A stretch of DNA of 64,000 nt, taken from an uncultured Eubacteriales bacterium (GTDB lineage Bacteria; Bacillota; Clostridia; Oscillospirales; Acutalibacteraceae). Positions 51,636 through 60,407 of this stretch are shown piece by piece (position 1 is the first letter of the stretch; each line of letters begins with the position of its first letter). Below the pieces are notes generated by a model. That model ran no database searches. It was not told the DNA's origin and saw only the letters and a list, made by a program, of their open reading frames with translations. The position numbers and the translations under genes are program-made. Location of the stretch: assembly GCA_910584745.1 (NCBI GenBank), contig CAJUDG010000009.1, positions 62,001 through 126,000 on the forward strand, read 5' to 3'.

Positions 51636-54199
51636 CCTTTCGCATCATACCAGGTCCTGCCTGCGTTGGCCTCGGCCACCATGGGCACGGAGAGGTTTAC
51701 CGCCTGCTCCATCTCCTCGGTCAGCAGGGCCTTTACCCGCTCCTGCTCGGACTCGGGGCACTCCACTATCAGCTCGTCGTGGACCTGGAGTATCATCCGG
51801 GCCTGTAGCCCCTCGGATTCAAGCCGCCGGCTTACACGTATCATGGCTATCTTGATGATGTCCGCCGCCGCGCCCTGGATGGGCATGTTCCTTGCTACGC
51901 GCTCGCCGAAGGAGCGCATGTTGAAGTTGCTGCTCTTGAGCTCCGGCAGGTATCTCCTGCGGCCGAACATGTCCTCAACGTACCCGGTCTCCCGGGCGCT
52001 TTCCGCCACGTTCTTCATGTAGGCGTCGACCCCCGAGTAGTTGCGCAGGTACTCTTTGATATAGGCGTCCGCCTCTTTGACGCTGACCCCGATGTCCTGG
52101 GACAGGGAGTAGGCCCCGATGCCGTAGACGATGCCGAAGTTCACGGCCTTTGCCCGGCTGCGGAGCTGGGAGGTGATGAGCTCCTGGGGCATGTTGAAGA
52201 CCCTGGCGGCAGTTGAAGCGTGGATGTCGTGGCCCTGTAAAAAGTCCTCCCGCATGGCGGGGTCATTGGCCACGTGGGCCAGGACACGGAGCTCTATCTG
52301 GCTGTAGTCCGCGTCTACAAGAACACCGCTTTCGGCGGCGAAGAACTTGCGGAGTTCCCGGCCGATGGGCGTGCGCACGGGGATGTTCTGGAGGTTGGGC
52401 TCGGTGCTGGAGATGCGGCCGGTGCGGGTCTCGGTCTGGTTGAAGCTGGAGTGTATGCGCCCGTCCGGGCCGATGACCTTTAAGAGGCCGTCGCAGTAGG
52501 TGGACTTGAGCTTTGCCACCGTGCGGTAGCGAAGTATCTCGTCCACCACCGGGTTCATGGGGCGCAGGGATTCCAGCACGTCGGCGCTGGTGGACCAGCC
52601 GGACTTGGTCTTTTTGCCGTGGGGCAGGCCCAGCTTCTCGAAAAGGGCCTCGCCCAGCTGCTTGGGGGAGTTGATGTTGAAGTCGTAGCCCACCTGCTCG
52701 ATGATGGAGTCGTGCAGGCTCTCCACCTCTGTCTGCAGCTTTTCGCCGTACTCCTTTATGCTCTGGCTGTCCACGTAGAAGCCGATATGCTCCATCTGGG
52801 CCAGGACGAAGCTCAGGGGTATCTCGATGTTCTCAAGAAGCTCCCGCTGGTTATTGCCGTCGATGGCCTTTGAGAGGGCCGCGCATAGACCGGGCATCAC
52901 CGCCGCGCAGTTGTATTCCTCCTCCTCGAAATCCGGCAGGGGCACGGAGTATTCTGCCGCCAGCCGCAGCACGTCGTAGCCCGTGGCCGAGGGGTTCAGA
53001 AGGTAGGCCGCAAGGGCCGTGTCCAGAGAGACGGACTCTATCTTGCAGCCCATACTGAGGGCCAGCCGGTGCAGGGGCTTGATGTCGTGGGTGTGCTTTT
53101 TTATGAGGGGGTTGGTGAAGAAGGCCAGCAGGAACGCGCTGTCGGGGGTGACGCGCCAGAGGATGTCCTTGTGGGCGAAGATAAGGGAAAGGAGCTCGCC
53201 GGACTTGTCCCAGTGGCAGTAGAAGTAGGCGGCTCCCGCGTCTTCTAAGCGGGCAAGCATGGGCGCACCGTCGGGGAGCTCTATGACCTCGGGGCGGCCC
53301 GCGGCGATGGCTGTCTCCTGGGCGGGTGCGGCGGTGAGGCCGAACTTTTCTATCAGGGAGAACAGCTCCAGGCGGACCATTGTACTGCCGGCGCTCTGGG
53401 GGTCGCCGGGGGTGGGGACGTATTTTGAGAGGTCCGTCTCGATGGGGGCGTCACGGCGGATGGTGCCCAGGTCGTAGCTCATGAAGGCGTTGTCTTTGGA
53501 GGCCTCGAGTTTTTTGCGGGCGGCGGGCTTTATCTCGGGGTCGGCGAGGTTCTGGTAGATGTTCTCCAGGGAGCCGTACTTCTGGACCAGCTCGCCCGCG
53601 CCCTTGGGGCCGATGCCCGCCACGCCGGGGATGCAGTCGGAGCTGTCGCCCTGGATGGCCTTTATGTCTATCATCTGGCGGGGGGTGACGCCGTACTCCT
53701 CCATTATCTTCGCCTCGTCAAAGACTGTCACCTGGGGCTGGCCGAACTTGGTGCTCATGAGCCGGACGGTGGTGGCGGGGGAGACAAGCTGGAGGCTGTC
53801 CCGGTCGCCGGTGGCGATGACGCAGGAGCTGCCCTCACGCTCACAGGCGGCGGAGAGGGTGCCCAGGATGTCGTCGGCCTCCCAGCCCTCGCAGGTAACT
53901 ATGCGGTAGCCGAGATCCTTCAGGAGCTGCTGGAGGACGGGGAGCTGCTGGGCAAGCTCCTCGGGCATACCCTTGCGGTTGGATTTGTAGCCGGCGTACT
54001 GCTTGTGGCGGAAGGTGGGGGCGCGCATGTCGAAGGCGATGGCCACGGCGTCGGGCTGTGTCTCGTCGTAGATCTTGCGGAACATGGTGAGGAAGCCGTA
54101 GATGCCGTTGGTGAAGTCGCCGGACTTGGTGGAGAGGAGCTTGATGCCGAAGAAGGCGCGGTTGAGGATGCTGTTGCCGTCGAGGACGAGAAGTTTCAT
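51632..54199 (-). CDS. polA: DNA polymerase I
   Basis: An 855-aa polymerase from ATG 54199 (MKLLVLDGNSILNRAFFG) with AAAGGAGTG upstream. Residues 1-~290 are the 5'-3' exonuclease (DAVAIAFDMRAPTFRH; WEADDILGTL; GDRDSLQLV; IPGVAGIGPKGA). The middle domain lacks the DxE proofreading motifs, as in most Firmicute PolA. Polymerase motifs: DYSQIELRVLAH (A), RSRAKAVNFGIVYGIG (B), LQVHDELIVE (C). Roles: Okazaki primer removal and repair. Confidence 0.96.
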   Translation of the reverse strand: MKLLVLDGNSILNRAFFGIKLLSTKSGDFTNGIYGFLTMFRKIYDETQPDAVAIAFDMRAPTFRHKQYAGYKSNRKGMPEELAQQLPVLQQLLKDLGYRIVTCEGWEADDILGTLSAACEREGSSCVIATGDRDSLQLVSPATTVRLMSTKFGQPQVTVFDEAKIMEEYGVTPRQMIDIKAIQGDSSDCIPGVAGIGPKGAGELVQKYGSLENIYQNLADPEIKPAARKKLEASKDNAFMSYDLGTIRRDAPIETDLSKYVPTPGDPQSAGSTMVRLELFSLIEKFGLTAAPAQETAIAAGRPEVIELPDGAPMLARLEDAGAAYFYCHWDKSGELLSLIFAHKDILWRVTPDSAFLLAFFTNPLIKKHTHDIKPLHRLALSMGCKIESVSLDTALAAYLLNPSATGYDVLRLAAEYSVPLPDFEEEEYNCAAVMPGLCAALSKAIDGNNQRELLENIEIPLSFVLAQMEHIGFYVDSQSIKEYGEKLQTEVESLHDSIIEQVGYDFNINSPKQLGEALFEKLGLPHGKKTKSGWSTSADVLESLRPMNPVVDEILRYRTVAKLKSTYCDGLLKVIGPDGRIHSSFNQTETRTGRISSTEPNLQNIPVRTPIGRELRKFFAAESGVLVDADYSQIELRVLAHVANDPAMREDFLQGHDIHASTAARVFNMPQELITSQLRSRAKAVNFGIVYGIGAYSLSQDIGVSVKEADAYIKEYLRNYSGVDAYMKNVAESARETGYVEDMFGRRRYLPELKSSNFNMRSFGERVARNMPIQGAAADIIKIAMIRVSRRLESEGLQARMILQVHDELIVECPESEQERVKALLTEEMEQAVNLSVPMVAEANAGRTWYDAKG

Positions 54200-54229
54200 T
54201 GTGCACACTCCTTTGGGAGGATAAAGTTG

Positions 54230-54310
54230 CGCGGTCAAGGGGCGTTAGGCCCCTTGTGGGGGTCTCGGGGGCAAAGCCCCTGAGCCGCCGGAGGCTGTAA
54301 ATGTACTAAA
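54230..54310 (+). repeat. Extragenic palindromic repeat, variant copy (plus)
   Basis: GGTCAAGGGGCGTTAGGCCCC hairpin, GGGGGCAAAGCCCCTGA, GCCGCCGGAGGC, then GTAAATGTACTAAAAA. It lies upstream of polA. Confidence 0.8.
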
Positions 54311-54329
54311 AATATACCTATACAAAGAA

Positions 54330-54353
54330 ACCCCGGAGTGCCGTCTCCGGGGT
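54330..54353 (-). terminator. Terminator of dusB
   Basis: On the minus strand ACCCCGGAG-ACGGCA-CTCCGGGGT followed by TTCTTTG, about 70 bp after the dusB stop. Confidence 0.75.
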
Positions 54354-54421
54354 GAAGCCTTGCGCTTTACGAGTATATTTTAACACATATAAAGCGAAAA
54401 TGCAAGGGTAATTTTGGCAAT

Positions 54422-55408
54422 TTATTCTTTCTGGAGGGACGCTCTGTACACGTCCTCGATGAGCCGGTCCAGGTCCTCCATGGTTCTAAGCTCCCCGGCC
54501 CGCCGCCGGAACTCAGCCGCGCCGCGCATACCCTTTAAGTACCAGCCCACGTGCTTGCGGGCCTCGCGCATGGCCCGGGGCTCGGTCTTGTACTGGCACA
54601 TGAGGGCGATGTGCCTGCGCATGGTGAGGAGCCGCTGGGAGAGGGGCGGGGGCGGCATGATGAGGCTCAGGTCCTGGAGGTGGGCGTTTATGTCACGGAA
54701 GACCCAGGGGTTCCCAAGGGCGGCGCGGCCTATCATGAGCATGTCGCAGCCGGTCTCGCTGAGCATACGGCTGGCGGAGAGGGGGTCCGTCACGTCGCCG
54801 TTGCCGATGACCGGGATGGAGACGGCGTTTTTTACGGCCTTGATGACGGACCAGTCGGCCTGACCGGAGTAGAACTGCTGGCGGGTGCGGGCGTGGACGG
54901 CTATGGCGTCGGCCCCGGCGGCTTCGCAGATCTTGGCGGTCTCGACGGCGTTTATGTGCTCCGGGTCCCAGCCGGAGCGTATCTTGACGGTCACGGGCAG
55001 GCCGAAGGGGCTTACGGCCTCTTTTACGGCGCGGACTATCTCGCCGCACTTATGGGGGTCCTTTAGAAGGGCGCTGCCCGCGCCGGAATTCACTATCTTT
55101 GGGACCGGGCAGCCCATGTTTATGTCGATTCCCGCCGGGGATAGGGCGGCCATCTTCCCGGCGGCGCGGGCCATGCAGGCGGGGTCCTCGCCGAATATCT
55201 GGATGAACACGGGGCCCTGGTCGTGGGAGAGGCTTGCTAGCTCAAGGCTCTTGCGGTCGTTAAAGTCCAGGGCCCGGGAGCTTATCATCTCGGCGACGGT
55301 ATAGGCCGCGCCGATGTCCGCGCATATCCGCCGGAAGGCCGCGTCCGTGACCCCGGCCATGGGGGCCAGGGCGGCGGGTCCCTTTATCTCAAGGCTTCCT
55401 ATTTTCAA
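54422..55408 (-). CDS. dusB: tRNA-dihydrouridine synthase B
   Basis: A 328-aa flavin TIM barrel. Conserved: LAPMAGVTDAAFRRIC (about 15-30), INMGCPVPKIVNSGAGSALL (catalytic Cys about residue 100), VKIRSGW, AIAVHARTR, GNGDV and MIGRAALGNPW near the phosphate-binding loop. It reduces specific uridines in tRNA D-loops using FMN and NADPH. AAAGGAGG precedes the ATG at 55408. Confidence 0.95.
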   Translation of the reverse strand: MKIGSLEIKGPAALAPMAGVTDAAFRRICADIGAAYTVAEMISSRALDFNDRKSLELASLSHDQGPVFIQIFGEDPACMARAAGKMAALSPAGIDINMGCPVPKIVNSGAGSALLKDPHKCGEIVRAVKEAVSPFGLPVTVKIRSGWDPEHINAVETAKICEAAGADAIAVHARTRQQFYSGQADWSVIKAVKNAVSIPVIGNGDVTDPLSASRMLSETGCDMLMIGRAALGNPWVFRDINAHLQDLSLIMPPPPLSQRLLTMRRHIALMCQYKTEPRAMREARKHVGWYLKGMRGAAEFRRRAGELRTMEDLDRLIEDVYRASLQKE

Positions 55409-55432
55409 GGGCGGGTCCTCCTTTGCTTTATG

Positions 55433-55462
55433 TTGACAGAATTATACAATATAGGTTATAAT
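55433..55462 (+). promoter_or_regulatory. Promoter of second small-peptide mRNA
   Basis: TTGACA (55433-55438), 18-bp spacer, TATAAT (55457-55462), giving a ~40-nt leader before the ATG at 55510. Confidence 0.78.
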
Positions 55463-55500
55463 GTGTCTGCTTGCCCCGCCTACTCCGCAAGCGGAGAGGG

Positions 55501-55534
55501 GGTGAAAAGATGCAAGAGGCAATGTTATCTTTTG
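55501..55534 (+). repeat. Direct repeat DR1 over toxin start
   Basis: GGTGAAAAGATGCAAGAGGC...TTATCTTTT covers the ribosome-site edge and first codons; it is repeated at 55656-55685. Confidence 0.85.
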
Positions 55535-55608
55535 TGATGGCTGTCGCAGTAAATGTAGCATCGCACTACATAATCAAGTGGCTTGACAGCCTGAAGGGCG
55601 GCAAGTAA
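55510..55608 (+). CDS. 32-aa hydrophobic peptide, candidate par/Fst-like type I toxin
   Basis: ATG 55510 follows GAGAGGGGGTG. The peptide starts MQEAMLSF, has a hydrophobic middle (VMAVAVNVASHYII) and a charged end (KWLDSLKGGK), the usual form of single-span membrane toxins; small Firmicute peptides with HYI.KWLD ends are familiar. It has its own promoter and terminator, a convergent downstream promoter and a near-copy of its own start region inside the antisense RNA. Toxin role is inference. Confidence 0.75.
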   Translation: MQEAMLSFVMAVAVNVASHYIIKWLDSLKGGK

Positions 55609-55616
55609 GCCTAAAT

Positions 55617-55655
55617 GAACCCCCGGAGAGTGGCTTCTCCGGGGGTTCGCTTTTT
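55617..55655. terminator. Shared bidirectional terminator
   Basis: GAACCCCCGGAGA (55617-55629) and TCTCCGGGGGTTC (55636-55648) are perfect 13-bp arms; GCTTTTT follows on the plus strand and a weaker ATTTAGG on the minus strand. Confidence 0.85.
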
Positions 55656-55685
55656 GGTGAAAACATGCAAGAAATATTATCTTTT
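55656..55685 (+). repeat. Direct repeat DR2 downstream of toxin
   Basis: GGTGAAAACATGCAAGAAAT...TTATCTTTT repeats DR1 with few changes and even keeps ATG-CAA-GAA, as if the toxin start had been duplicated and then used as antisense template. Confidence 0.85.
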
Positions 55686-55693
55686 GCACCAAC

Positions 55694-55722
55694 ATTATAC
55701 CACGCCCGCCCGGAAAATGCAA
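55694..55722 (-). promoter_or_regulatory. Antitoxin promoter
   Basis: On the minus strand TTGCAT (55722-55717), 17-bp spacer, TATAAT (55699-55694), pointing at the shared terminator. Confidence 0.72.
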
Positions 55723-55737
55723 GCAGTAAATCAAGAA

Positions 55738-56385
55738 TTATTCCAGCGCCTTGGAAAAGAACATTTGGGAGTCCTCCGATACCTTTACACCGGCGGTTGT
55801 GGAGTAGTTCTGCTCGTCAAGGGTCAGGCCGTAGCTGGGCAGGAACTCCTCCATAAAGTATTTTGCCTCGGGCAGGTCCATGTCACGAAGGAGCTTTAAG
55901 GTGCTGCGCTCGGCCTCGCGGAAGTCCTGGTTGCCGGAGAGGCGCTCCTCTATGCACTTTATGGCGGCGGAGATGCGGTCGGCGGCCTTTATAAGGGGCC
56001 GCAGTTCCTCGTCCCCGGGGGCGGACATGGTCATGAGCTCACGGTAATAGGGCCGCAGCTCCTCGGGCAGCAGGGACACAAGGCGCTCTACCGCCAGGGT
56101 CTCAACCTCTGCATAGGCCTTTCTGATATCCTCGGAGTGGTATTTCACCGGGGTGGGCATATCCCCGGTGATTATCTCGGAGGCGTCGTGGAGAAGGGCC
56201 AGGGCCGCCGCCCGCTGGGGGTCGCAGCTTCTGCCGAATTTTTCGTTGCCGATGACGGCCAGGGCGTGGGCAACTATGGCCGTCTCCAGAGAGTGCTCGG
56301 AGAGGTTCTCGCTGCGGGTGTTGCGCATAAGGCCCCAGCGGTTTATGTACTTCATGCGGGAGAGCATGGCGAAAAAATGGTACAT
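55738..56385 (-). CDS. YfbR-like 5'-deoxynucleotidase (HD domain)
   Basis: A 215-aa HD phosphohydrolase. It has RNTRSENLSEHSLETAIVAHAL (first His about 32), ALLHDASEIITGDMPTPVKYH (HD about 66-67, the ...EIITGD.PTPVKY signature of YfbR) and KAADRISA (Asp about 135). YfbR removes phosphate from deoxynucleoside 5'-monophosphates. AAAGGAGCC precedes the ATG. Its 3' end abuts the second toxin-antitoxin locus. Confidence 0.88.
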   Translation of the reverse strand: MYHFFAMLSRMKYINRWGLMRNTRSENLSEHSLETAIVAHALAVIGNEKFGRSCDPQRAAALALLHDASEIITGDMPTPVKYHSEDIRKAYAEVETLAVERLVSLLPEELRPYYRELMTMSAPGDEELRPLIKAADRISAAIKCIEERLSGNQDFREAERSTLKLLRDMDLPEAKYFMEEFLPSYGLTLDEQNYSTTAGVKVSEDSQMFFSKALE

Positions 56386-56537
56386 CTGAAGGCTCCTTTC
56401 ACCATTATGGGAACTTCATTATAGACCATTTTGCGGGAGCCTGTCAATATAGGGCGAAGGAAGAAAACAAAAAAGACTTCCCCCCGGCTGAAGATTGTGG
56501 TATAATATGGTAATAATACGTTTACGAGGTTGATACT

Positions 56538-59240
56538 ATGGCGATACAGACCGCAAAAAAGACCGGCTGGAGGGAGAACTATTTCCTGAAGGCCTTTCTG
56601 CTGGGGCTGGGGCTCAGCTTTGTGATATTCCTGCCGTTTATTATAGTGGACGGCGGGCGCTTCCTGTTCTACGGCGACTTCAACGTGCAGCAGGTGCCCT
56701 TTTACCGCCTTGCCCACGACGCCATACGGTCGGGAGAGTGGGGCTGGAACAGCCGCACGGACCTGGGGGCGAACTTTATAGGCTCGTACTCCTTCTATCT
56801 TCTGGGAAGCCCCTTCTTCTGGCTGACCATACCCTTCCCCTCGGAGTGGGTGCAGTTTCTGATGGGCCCGCTGCTGATTTTAAAATTTGCCTGCGCGTCC
56901 CTTACCGGATATATCTATATCCACCGCTATACAAGGAACAACGACTCGGCCCTTATCGGCGCGGTGCTGTACGCCTTCTCGGGGTTCTCCGTGTATAATA
57001 TCTTCTTCAACCACTTCCACGAGGCCATCATATTCTTCCCCCTGCTGCTCGCGGCCCTGGACGAGTATATGTATAAGCGCAGGAGGGGCGTTTTCGCCCT
57101 GGCGGTGTTTGCCTGCTGTTTTGTTAACTATTATTTCTTTGTGGGCATGGTCACCTTTACGCTCATCTACTTCTTCCTGCGGCTTATTGCGGGCAGCTGG
57201 CGGATAAGCTTTCGGGATTTTCTGCTTTTGGCGCTGGAGGCTGTGCTGGGGGTGGCGCTGTCGGGGGTGCTGCTGCTGCCGTCGGTGCTGGCGGTATTGC
57301 AGAACAACCGGGTATCCAACCCCGTAAACGGCTGGAACGGGGTGCTCTATAACCGCAACCAGCGGTACATGCACATAATCGAGTGCTTCTTCTTCCCGCC
57401 GGACCTGCCCGCCCGGCCCAACTTCACGCCGGATTCGGAGTCCAAATGGTCGTCCCTTGGGGCGTGGCTGCCGCTTTTCGGCATGACCGGCGTTATCGGC
57501 TGGCTTCAGCTTCGCAAAAAGCACTGGCTGAAAAAGATGCTCTGGGTGCTGTTCACGATGGCCCTGGTGCCGTTTCTGAACGCTGCCTTCCAGATGATGA
57601 ACTCGGCCTACTACGCCAGATGGTTCTATATGCTGACGCTTATGATGGCCCTTTCGACGGTGCTGGCCCTTGAGAACGAGCGGGTGGACTGGAAGAGGGC
57701 CATAACCTGGAACTTCACGATAGTCATAGCCATCGCCGGGGTCATCGGCTTTATGCCGGTAAAGGAGACCGTGGACGGCGTTGAGAGCTGGGACATGGGG
57801 CTGATGGACTATCCCACCCGGTTCTGGAGCTATGTGGCCGTCTCCCTTTTATGCTTGGGGCTGGTGGTGTTCCTGTTCCTGTTCTGCAAAAGCAGAAACG
57901 CCTTTAAGAAAGGGACCTTCTGGTGCCTGTCAATAGTGACGGTGTTCTATTCCATCTTCTTTATATCCCTTGGAAAGACCCAGTCGGACTATACCTGGGA
58001 CCACCTTATCCCATATGAGCTCAACGGCGGGGCAAACGTGCCCATAACCGACTGGCAGGCCTGCCGGTCGGACTTCTACGAGTCCATGGACAACGCGGCC
58101 ATGTTCTGGCAGGTACCCAGCATACAGGCCTTTCACAGCATTGTGCCCGGGTCCGTTATGGAGTTTTACGACTCCATAGGCGTGCAGAGGGACGTGGGCT
58201 CGAGGCCGAAGACCAGCCATTACGCCATAAGGGGGCTGCTGTCGGTGAGGTGGCTGTTTGACGACGACTCTGACACGGAGTATTTTGCCGGCAGCGAGAT
58301 GGACGACCCCGCCATGTCCGGCTGGGCCTATTACGGCAACGCCAACGGGTACGATATATGGGAGAACGAGTTTTATGTGCCCATGGGCTTTACCTATAAG
58401 TATTATCTGCCCAGAAGCGAGTATGAGGAGCTTACGAAGGGCAGCGACACCTCCGTGGGGCAGAGGGAGCTGTCAATGCTGCGGGCGCTGATAGTGGAGG
58501 ATGAGGACGTGCCGAAGGTGGAGGAGCTTCTGACGCTTCTGCCCGAGGAGCTGCGCCACTTCAGCGAGCGGAACTATATGGACGACTGCCTTGAGCGGGC
58601 GGCGGGGGCCTGCAAGGCCTTCGGGTATAACAGCCCCGGCTTCTCGGCGGAGATAGACACCGGCGGGGACCAGCTGGTATTCTTCAGCGTGCCCTATGAG
58701 CCCGGCTGGAGCGCCCGGGTCAACGGACATGAGGCGGAGATACTCCGGGTGAACGTGGGCTTTATGGCCGTGGCGGTGCCCGGGGGTGAGAGCGTGCACA
58801 TCGACTTTACCTACTCCACGCCGGGGCTGACGGCGGGCATAGCCATGACGGTGATAGCGCTGATGGGGCTGATAGCGTACCTTGCCGTAATGAAGCGTAT
58901 GCCAGAGCCAGGGAGGCCCAGGTACCCGAAGCTCATGCGGGCGGGCAGCGTCCCAGGCTGGGCAAAGAAGAACGATGTGGCGGCCCAGAGGCCCATAAGG
59001 CTGAGGCGCAAGCCAAAGCGGCGGGCGGCCCTGCCCAAGGCGGCGCCGGCGCCGCAGGGAGCTCCCGCCCGGCCCGAGCCGCCCAGGGAGGAGGAGAAGC
59101 GGGAGCAGGCCCCAAGGAAGCTCCAGCCCAGGCCCTGGCCCCAGTTCGACGAGCCGGAGCCCGGGGAGCCGGAGGACGTGATGGAGATGGACGAGCCGGA
59201 GGAGGCCGTTGAGACTGAGCAGAAGGAGGACGTGGAATGA
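56538..59240 (+). CDS. YfhO-family membrane protein
   Basis: A 900-aa GT-C-like membrane protein: about 12 transmembrane helices in residues 25-470, with early loop YGDFNVQQVPFYRLAHDAIRSGEWGWN typical of YfhO, then an extracytoplasmic beta-domain and a last helix (GLTAGIAMTVIALMGLIAYLAV, about 757-778). The family helps glycosylate lipoteichoic acid or other envelope polymers. A ~120-residue Pro/Arg/Glu-rich cytoplasmic tail is an unusual addition. It overlaps the GT2 gene by 4 nt. Confidence 0.87.
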   Translation: MAIQTAKKTGWRENYFLKAFLLGLGLSFVIFLPFIIVDGGRFLFYGDFNVQQVPFYRLAHDAIRSGEWGWNSRTDLGANFIGSYSFYLLGSPFFWLTIPFPSEWVQFLMGPLLILKFACASLTGYIYIHRYTRNNDSALIGAVLYAFSGFSVYNIFFNHFHEAIIFFPLLLAALDEYMYKRRRGVFALAVFACCFVNYYFFVGMVTFTLIYFFLRLIAGSWRISFRDFLLLALEAVLGVALSGVLLLPSVLAVLQNNRVSNPVNGWNGVLYNRNQRYMHIIECFFFPPDLPARPNFTPDSESKWSSLGAWLPLFGMTGVIGWLQLRKKHWLKKMLWVLFTMALVPFLNAAFQMMNSAYYARWFYMLTLMMALSTVLALENERVDWKRAITWNFTIVIAIAGVIGFMPVKETVDGVESWDMGLMDYPTRFWSYVAVSLLCLGLVVFLFLFCKSRNAFKKGTFWCLSIVTVFYSIFFISLGKTQSDYTWDHLIPYELNGGANVPITDWQACRSDFYESMDNAAMFWQVPSIQAFHSIVPGSVMEFYDSIGVQRDVGSRPKTSHYAIRGLLSVRWLFDDDSDTEYFAGSEMDDPAMSGWAYYGNANGYDIWENEFYVPMGFTYKYYLPRSEYEELTKGSDTSVGQRELSMLRALIVEDEDVPKVEELLTLLPEELRHFSERNYMDDCLERAAGACKAFGYNSPGFSAEIDTGGDQLVFFSVPYEPGWSARVNGHEAEILRVNVGFMAVAVPGGESVHIDFTYSTPGLTAGIAMTVIALMGLIAYLAVMKRMPEPGRPRYPKLMRAGSVPGWAKKNDVAAQRPIRLRRKPKRRAALPKAAPAPQGAPARPEPPREEEKREQAPRKLQPRPWPQFDEPEPGEPEDVMEMDEPEEAVETEQKEDVE

Positions 59241-60211
59241 ACCCCACCGTATATTTTGTGATACCCTGCTATAACGAGGAGGAGGTGCTGCCGGAGACCG
59301 TGCGGCGGCTGACGGAGAAGCTGGACGCTATGAGGGAGAGCGGCCTTGCGGATGAAAAGAGCCGTATGCTCCTGGTGGACGACGGCAGTAAGGACAGGAC
59401 CTGGGAGATCATCTCGGGGCTCAATAGGGAGAACCCCTATGTGGAGGGGGTGAAGCTGGCCCATAACCGGGGGCACCAGAACGCCCTTTTGTGCGGGCTG
59501 ATGACGGCCAGGGAATACTGCGACTGTGCCATAAGCCTGGACGCGGATTTGCAGGACGACGTGGACGCTCTGGACAAGTTCGTGGAGAAGTACCTCGAGG
59601 GCTGCGACGTGGTCTATGGGGTCAGGAACAAGAGGGAGACGGACACATGGTTCAAGCGCACCACCGCCGAGGGGTTCTATAAGGTGATGAAGCTTTTGGG
59701 CGTTGATATAGTGTTTAACCATGCGGACTACAGGCTTATGAGCAAAAGGGCGCTGGAGGGCCTCAGTGAGTATAAAGAGGTGAACCTGTTTTTAAGGGGC
59801 ATAGTGCCGCTTATCGGCTATAGGAGCGACTATGTGTATTATGACAGGCACGAGCGGTTTGCGGGGGAGAGTAAGTACCCGCTCAAGAAGATGATAGCCT
59901 TTGCTCTTGACGGCATCACAAGCTTTAGCGTGAAGCCCCTAAAGCTCATATCGAACTTTGGCATACTCATCTCGATACTCAGCGTATTTGGGCTGCTGTA
60001 TGCCCTGATATCCTACTTTTTGGGCCTTGCCGTGTCCGGCTGGACGGCCATCGTCTGCTCTATCTGGCTTCTGGGGGGCTTGCAGATGCTCTGCCTTGGC
60101 GTTGTGGGCGGGTATATCGGGAAGATATACAGCGAGGTCAAGGCCCGGCCACGGTATAGGGTGGAGGAGCATTTGAGAAATACGGAAAAAACCCTTGACA
60201 AAGGGGAGTAA
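59237..60211 (+). CDS. GT2 polyprenyl-phosphate glycosyltransferase
   Basis: A 324-aa enzyme: GT-A domain (VIPCYNEEEVLPETV; LLVDDGSKDRTWEII; LDADLQDD around 100; later Arg-rich KYPLKKM) and two C-terminal transmembrane helices (about 235-300), the GtrB/DPM1-like layout. It would make polyprenyl-phosphate-sugar as donor for the YfhO-type transferase encoded just upstream, with which it is translationally coupled. Confidence 0.9.
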   Translation: MNPTVYFVIPCYNEEEVLPETVRRLTEKLDAMRESGLADEKSRMLLVDDGSKDRTWEIISGLNRENPYVEGVKLAHNRGHQNALLCGLMTAREYCDCAISLDADLQDDVDALDKFVEKYLEGCDVVYGVRNKRETDTWFKRTTAEGFYKVMKLLGVDIVFNHADYRLMSKRALEGLSEYKEVNLFLRGIVPLIGYRSDYVYYDRHERFAGESKYPLKKMIAFALDGITSFSVKPLKLISNFGILISILSVFGLLYALISYFLGLAVSGWTAIVCSIWLLGGLQMLCLGVVGGYIGKIYSEVKARPRYRVEEHLRNTEKTLDKGE

Positions 60212-60223
60212 ATGGCGTATAAT
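60195..60223 (+). promoter_or_regulatory. Promoter of infC operon
   Basis: TTGACA (60195-60200), 17-bp spacer, TATAAT (60218-60223), overlapping the end of the glycosyltransferase gene. Confidence 0.8.
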
Positions 60224-60229
60224 ACCAGA

Positions 60230-60400
60230 GGAAAATAAAGAGGGAGGCGCTCCTTCCCACCCGCAGTGTTATATATGCGCTGTAGGTCAATACGGTTTAA
60301 GGGCCTGTTTTTGGGGCTTTTTACGGTGTGTTGATTCTGCGGGTGGAGTGCGTTCCACCCGCTTTTTCCGTGAGGACTGAGGATATCCCTTGATGGAGGT
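60230..60400 (+). ncRNA. L20-type ribosomal leader with attenuator
   Basis: The ~160-nt leader ends in the hairpin GCGGGTGGAGTGCGTTCCACCCGC followed by TTTTTCC (60338-60368), just before infC. Firmicute infC-rpmI-rplT operons are controlled by L20 binding to such leaders, causing premature termination. Assignment rests on position and the terminator. Confidence 0.7.
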
Positions 60401-60407
60401 GCGGAAC

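Larger units (their letters stand above)
55612..55688 (-). ncRNA. Predicted antitoxin RNA converging on the peptide gene
   Basis: From the minus-strand promoter (55694-55722) the RNA would start near 55688, contain the reverse complement of DR2 (hence near-complementary to the toxin translation start) and stop at the shared hairpin 55617-55648. This is the RNA I/RNA II layout of the pAD1 par locus. Confidence 0.6.
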
